Of a stretch of DNA of 64,000 nucleotides, positions 60,723-64,000 are shown one piece after another. Source of the stretch: Hyphomicrobiales bacterium (GTDB taxonomy: Bacteria > Pseudomonadota > Alphaproteobacteria > Rhizobiales > Xanthobacteraceae); the NCBI GenBank assembly GCA_009377755.1, contig WHTM01000018.1, forward strand, positions 1-64,000. The letters run 5' to 3'. The notes beneath the pieces are model-generated. The model saw only the letters and a program-made list of their open reading frames with translations, searched no databases and was not told where the DNA came from. The first letter of the stretch is position 1; the number at the start of each line of letters is the position of its first letter. A program made the translations under genes and the position numbers.

Positions 60723-62774
60723 TCAGGCCGCCGCCGCCTTGCGTGACGCGACAATCTGGTCGGCAGTCCGGCCGGTCAGTTCGGCCATGTGGTCGAATTT
60801 GAAGGTGAAGCTGCCGACGCCGGCGGTGGCGGAGCGCACCTCGATGATCAGGTCGCCGATCTCCGACTCCGGCATCATCGCCCGCACCACGTCCCAGCCT
60901 TCCCAGCCCTCGCGGGTGTCGAAGCCGAGGATCTGCCCGCGCCGTCCCGACATGATCGCGTTGATCTTGGCGGTCGCCTCGGAGGGGCAGACGATCTCGA
61001 CGGCATGGATCGGCTCGAGCAGCACGGGCCGGCATTGCGGCAGCGCCTCGACGATGCCGATGCGTCCGGCGGTGCGGAACGCCATATCGGAAGAATCCAC
61101 GGTGTGATACGAGCCGTCGATCAGCAACACCGTCACGTCCACCACCGGGAAGCCGAGCGGGCCATGCTTGAGCCCGTCGATGACGCCTTCCTCGACCGAG
61201 GGAATGTAGTTGCGCGGCACCACGCCGCCGGTGATCTTCTCGTCGAAGACAAAGCCGGAACTGCGCGGCAGTGGCTTGATGTCGAGCACGACGTCGCCGA
61301 ACTGGCCGTGGCCGCCGGATTGCTTCTTGTGCCGGCCGCGCTGCACGATGCCCTGCTTGATGGTCTCGCGGTAGCCGACGGTCGGCGGCCTCGTGGCGAT
61401 GGCGACGCCGAAGTGGTCGGAGAGTCTTTCGGTGGCGACCCGCAGATGCATCTCGCCCTGACCCCACATCACCACTTCCTGGGCCTCGGGATTGTGCACC
61501 ACGGTGATCGACGGATCTTCCTCGAGCAGCTTGCTCAGCGCCTGGCCAAGCTTGACGTCGTCCTTGCGTTCCTTCGCCGCGACCGCGATCGCCAGCACCG
61601 GCGGATGGGGCTGCACCGTGGCCACCGGCGCGTGCGGCTGCTTGCCTGAGCTCAAGGTTTCGCTTGTCTTGGCGTGGTCGAGCTTGCCGAGCGCCACCGT
61701 TTCGCCGGCGGTCGCCGGTCCGAGTTTCTCGCTTTGCTGGCCCATGAGCTTGAACACGCCGGATACCCGCCCCGCCTCCCGCTCCGACGAGCTCAAGGTG
61801 ACGCCGTCACCGACCTGTCCGGTCAGCACACGCGCCACCGACATCTTGCCGCCGTGGGTGGTGTTCAGTGTCTTCAACACATAGGCAACCGCCTCGCCAT
61901 TGGCATTGACGCGCAGACGCTTCGCGGTCTCGGTCCCGTCAGGCGCCTCGTGACGCAGCGCCTTCATCAGCCGCAGCACCCCATTGGTGCGATTGGCGAC
62001 GCCGAGCAGGACCGGGCAGACTAGCCGGTCGCGCAATTCCTTGGCGAGGTCGTCGAAAATCTTGTCGCGCGGCGGCGGGATGTCCTCGAGCAACTGTTCC
62101 ATCAGCTCGTCGTCGTGGTCGGCCAGTGTTTCCAGCATCTGGAAGCGCGCTTCTTTCTCGCGGTCGAGATCGTCGCCCGTGAGATCGATCACCTCCGACG
62201 GCAGGTTCTCCTTGTAGACAAAGGCGCGTTCCAGGGCGAGGTCGGTGAAGCCGGTGATGATGCCGCCGGACCAGATCGGGATTTGCCGCAAGAGCAGCGG
62301 AACGCGCGACGCCGGCTGCAGAAGTTTCAGCGTGTCCCGCACCCGCTTGTCGGCTTTGTCGATCTTGTTGAGGAACAGAAAGCGCGAAATGCCTTGCTCC
62401 TCGAGCTCGCGCAGGATGAGCTGCAGTTGCGGCACCTTGCGCTCGTCTGCTTCGCAGACCACCACCGCGGCGTCGACCGCCGGGAGAACCGCACGCATGT
62501 CGTGGATGAATTCAACCGAGCCGGGACAGTCGATGAAGGTATAGTTTTCGCCCATGAAGGTGGTGCTGGCCACCGAGATTTCGACGCTCATCCGGTGATG
62601 CCGCGCTTCCTTGCTGGCATCGCCGACGCTGGTGCCGGCGTCGACCGTGCCTTGCCGCTGAACTGCGCCGGTGCGCGCCAGGATCGCTTCGAGAAGGGTG
62701 GTCTTGCCGCTCTGGAACGGCCCGACGAGTGCAATGCACCGTGGGCCTGTCGCGCGGGTGCCGTTTTGAGCCAT
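60723..62774 (-). CDS. EF-G-like translational GTPase, paralogue type
   Basis: A 683-residue protein with the five-domain EF-G layout. G1 is GPFQSGKTTL (canonical EF-G has AHIDAGKTT). G3 reads DCPGS where EF-G has DTPGH. G4 is NKID. The switch I region HRMSVEISVAS is unlike EF-G's GITI. Later domains are well kept: GQGEMHLRVATERL near 430, KKQSGGHGQFGDVVLDIKPL near 485 and GVVPRNYIPSVEEGVIDG near 515. The loss of the His that activates water suggests slow or no GTP hydrolysis. ATG 62774 (GGGAGG upstream) is chosen over GTG 62777. Not the main FusA; role unknown. Confidence 0.9.
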   Translation of the reverse strand: MAQNGTRATGPRCIALVGPFQSGKTTLLEAILARTGAVQRQGTVDAGTSVGDASKEARHHRMSVEISVASTTFMGENYTFIDCPGSVEFIHDMRAVLPAVDAAVVVCEADERKVPQLQLILRELEEQGISRFLFLNKIDKADKRVRDTLKLLQPASRVPLLLRQIPIWSGGIITGFTDLALERAFVYKENLPSEVIDLTGDDLDREKEARFQMLETLADHDDELMEQLLEDIPPPRDKIFDDLAKELRDRLVCPVLLGVANRTNGVLRLMKALRHEAPDGTETAKRLRVNANGEAVAYVLKTLNTTHGGKMSVARVLTGQVGDGVTLSSSEREAGRVSGVFKLMGQQSEKLGPATAGETVALGKLDHAKTSETLSSGKQPHAPVATVQPHPPVLAIAVAAKERKDDVKLGQALSKLLEEDPSITVVHNPEAQEVVMWGQGEMHLRVATERLSDHFGVAIATRPPTVGYRETIKQGIVQRGRHKKQSGGHGQFGDVVLDIKPLPRSSGFVFDEKITGGVVPRNYIPSVEEGVIDGLKHGPLGFPVVDVTVLLIDGSYHTVDSSDMAFRTAGRIGIVEALPQCRPVLLEPIHAVEIVCPSEATAKINAIMSGRRGQILGFDTREGWEGWDVVRAMMPESEIGDLIIEVRSATAGVGSFTFKFDHMAELTGRTADQIVASRKAAAA

Positions 62775-63070
62775 CACTGCCTCCCGATCGTGATTGTCGG
62801 TCCGGCCCGGCTCCAGCAGCCAAGGGTGTCCCGGGGCGGATCACGACGTGGACCTTTGCGGTCCGTCCCGGCCTATCGTCTCAGGCAGCGGCGGGCCTTG
62901 CAAGGCCGATCCGGTTCGCCGCATCGCCTTAATTGCCTGGCTCGGTCGCCGGCTCAGCGGCTCGGCCTCAGCAGCCCGGCGCAGGGTCTAACCGCGCCAT
63001 GCCCGCTGCGAGGCCGGCCACCGTCGGATGGCGGCTCGCCTGATTCAATGCCCGGCCCCTGGGCGGGCCG

Positions 63071-64000
<930 letters not shown>

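Overview
The window reads as chromosome of a high-GC alphaproteobacterium of the order Hyphomicrobiales, most like the Bradyrhizobiaceae/Xanthobacteraceae group. The basis is the gene content (CcrM methyltransferase, PpdK, ETF-ubiquinone oxidoreductase, EcfG-type promoter, alphaproteobacterial smc-dsbA-dciA-mutY order) and many short hairpin repeats between genes. No rRNA, tRNA, CRISPR array, prophage or complete insertion sequence was recognised. Family-level placement is inference.

Layout. 1-6.4 kb, minus strand: ArsR regulator, pyruvate phosphate dikinase, YjbR protein, VapBC pair, MoaB, zinc metallopeptidase. 6.6-8.7 kb: ccrM with a CtrA-like box upstream, and a VOC protein. 8.9-11.4 kb, minus: RidA, SMP-30 lactonase, MutY. 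11.5-19.1 kb, plus: dciA, DsbA-like protein, smc, a strong small-RNA candidate, lemA, htpX. 19.2-23.8 kb: apt, a small membrane protein, a membrane spermidine-synthase-like protein with mtnP, a DUF1330 protein. 24-26.9 kb: orphan branched-chain amino-acid type binding protein, a palindrome array, a glycosyltransferase. 27-35 kb: polyprenyl diphosphate synthase, APH(6)-like kinase, ispE, TPR lipoprotein-like protein, ETF-QO, uracil-DNA glycosylase, cupin. 35-42.8 kb: bd oxidase cydAB, membrane glycosyltransferase, rnhB, GIY-YIG protein, radical SAM protein, GT-A-like glycosyltransferase. 43-49.3 kb: TAXI-TRAP transporter, sugar-acid dehydratase, small proteins, methyltransferase. 49.6-53.7 kb: MBL hydrolase facing a DUF898-M48-DUF1499 operon. 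54-58.2 kb: cyclase, TctC binding protein and a TctA-TctB fusion. 58.3-64 kb, minus: coiled-coil protein, cold-shock protein, MsrP, EF-G-like GTPase, aspartate aminotransferase (cut by the window edge).

Most notable points. (1) Positions 16758-16875 hold a perfect EcfG-type promoter (GGAAC-N16-CGTT), a 12-bp stem carrying a 22-nt C-rich loop, and a strong intrinsic terminator: the architecture expected of a general-stress small RNA of the GsrN type. (2) A family of about 60-78 bp palindromes bounded by CTAG occurs in at least ten copies. The two arms change together, so pairing is kept. The CTAG end forms the TAG stop codon of three separate genes, and another copy supplies the start codon and ribosome binding site of dciA; this suggests a mobile MITE-like element that targets CTAG. 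(3) A different 135-bp inverted repeat lies in frame inside the uracil-DNA glycosylase gene, adding 45 residues. (4) An EF-G-like GTPase has lost the catalytic histidine of its G3 motif.
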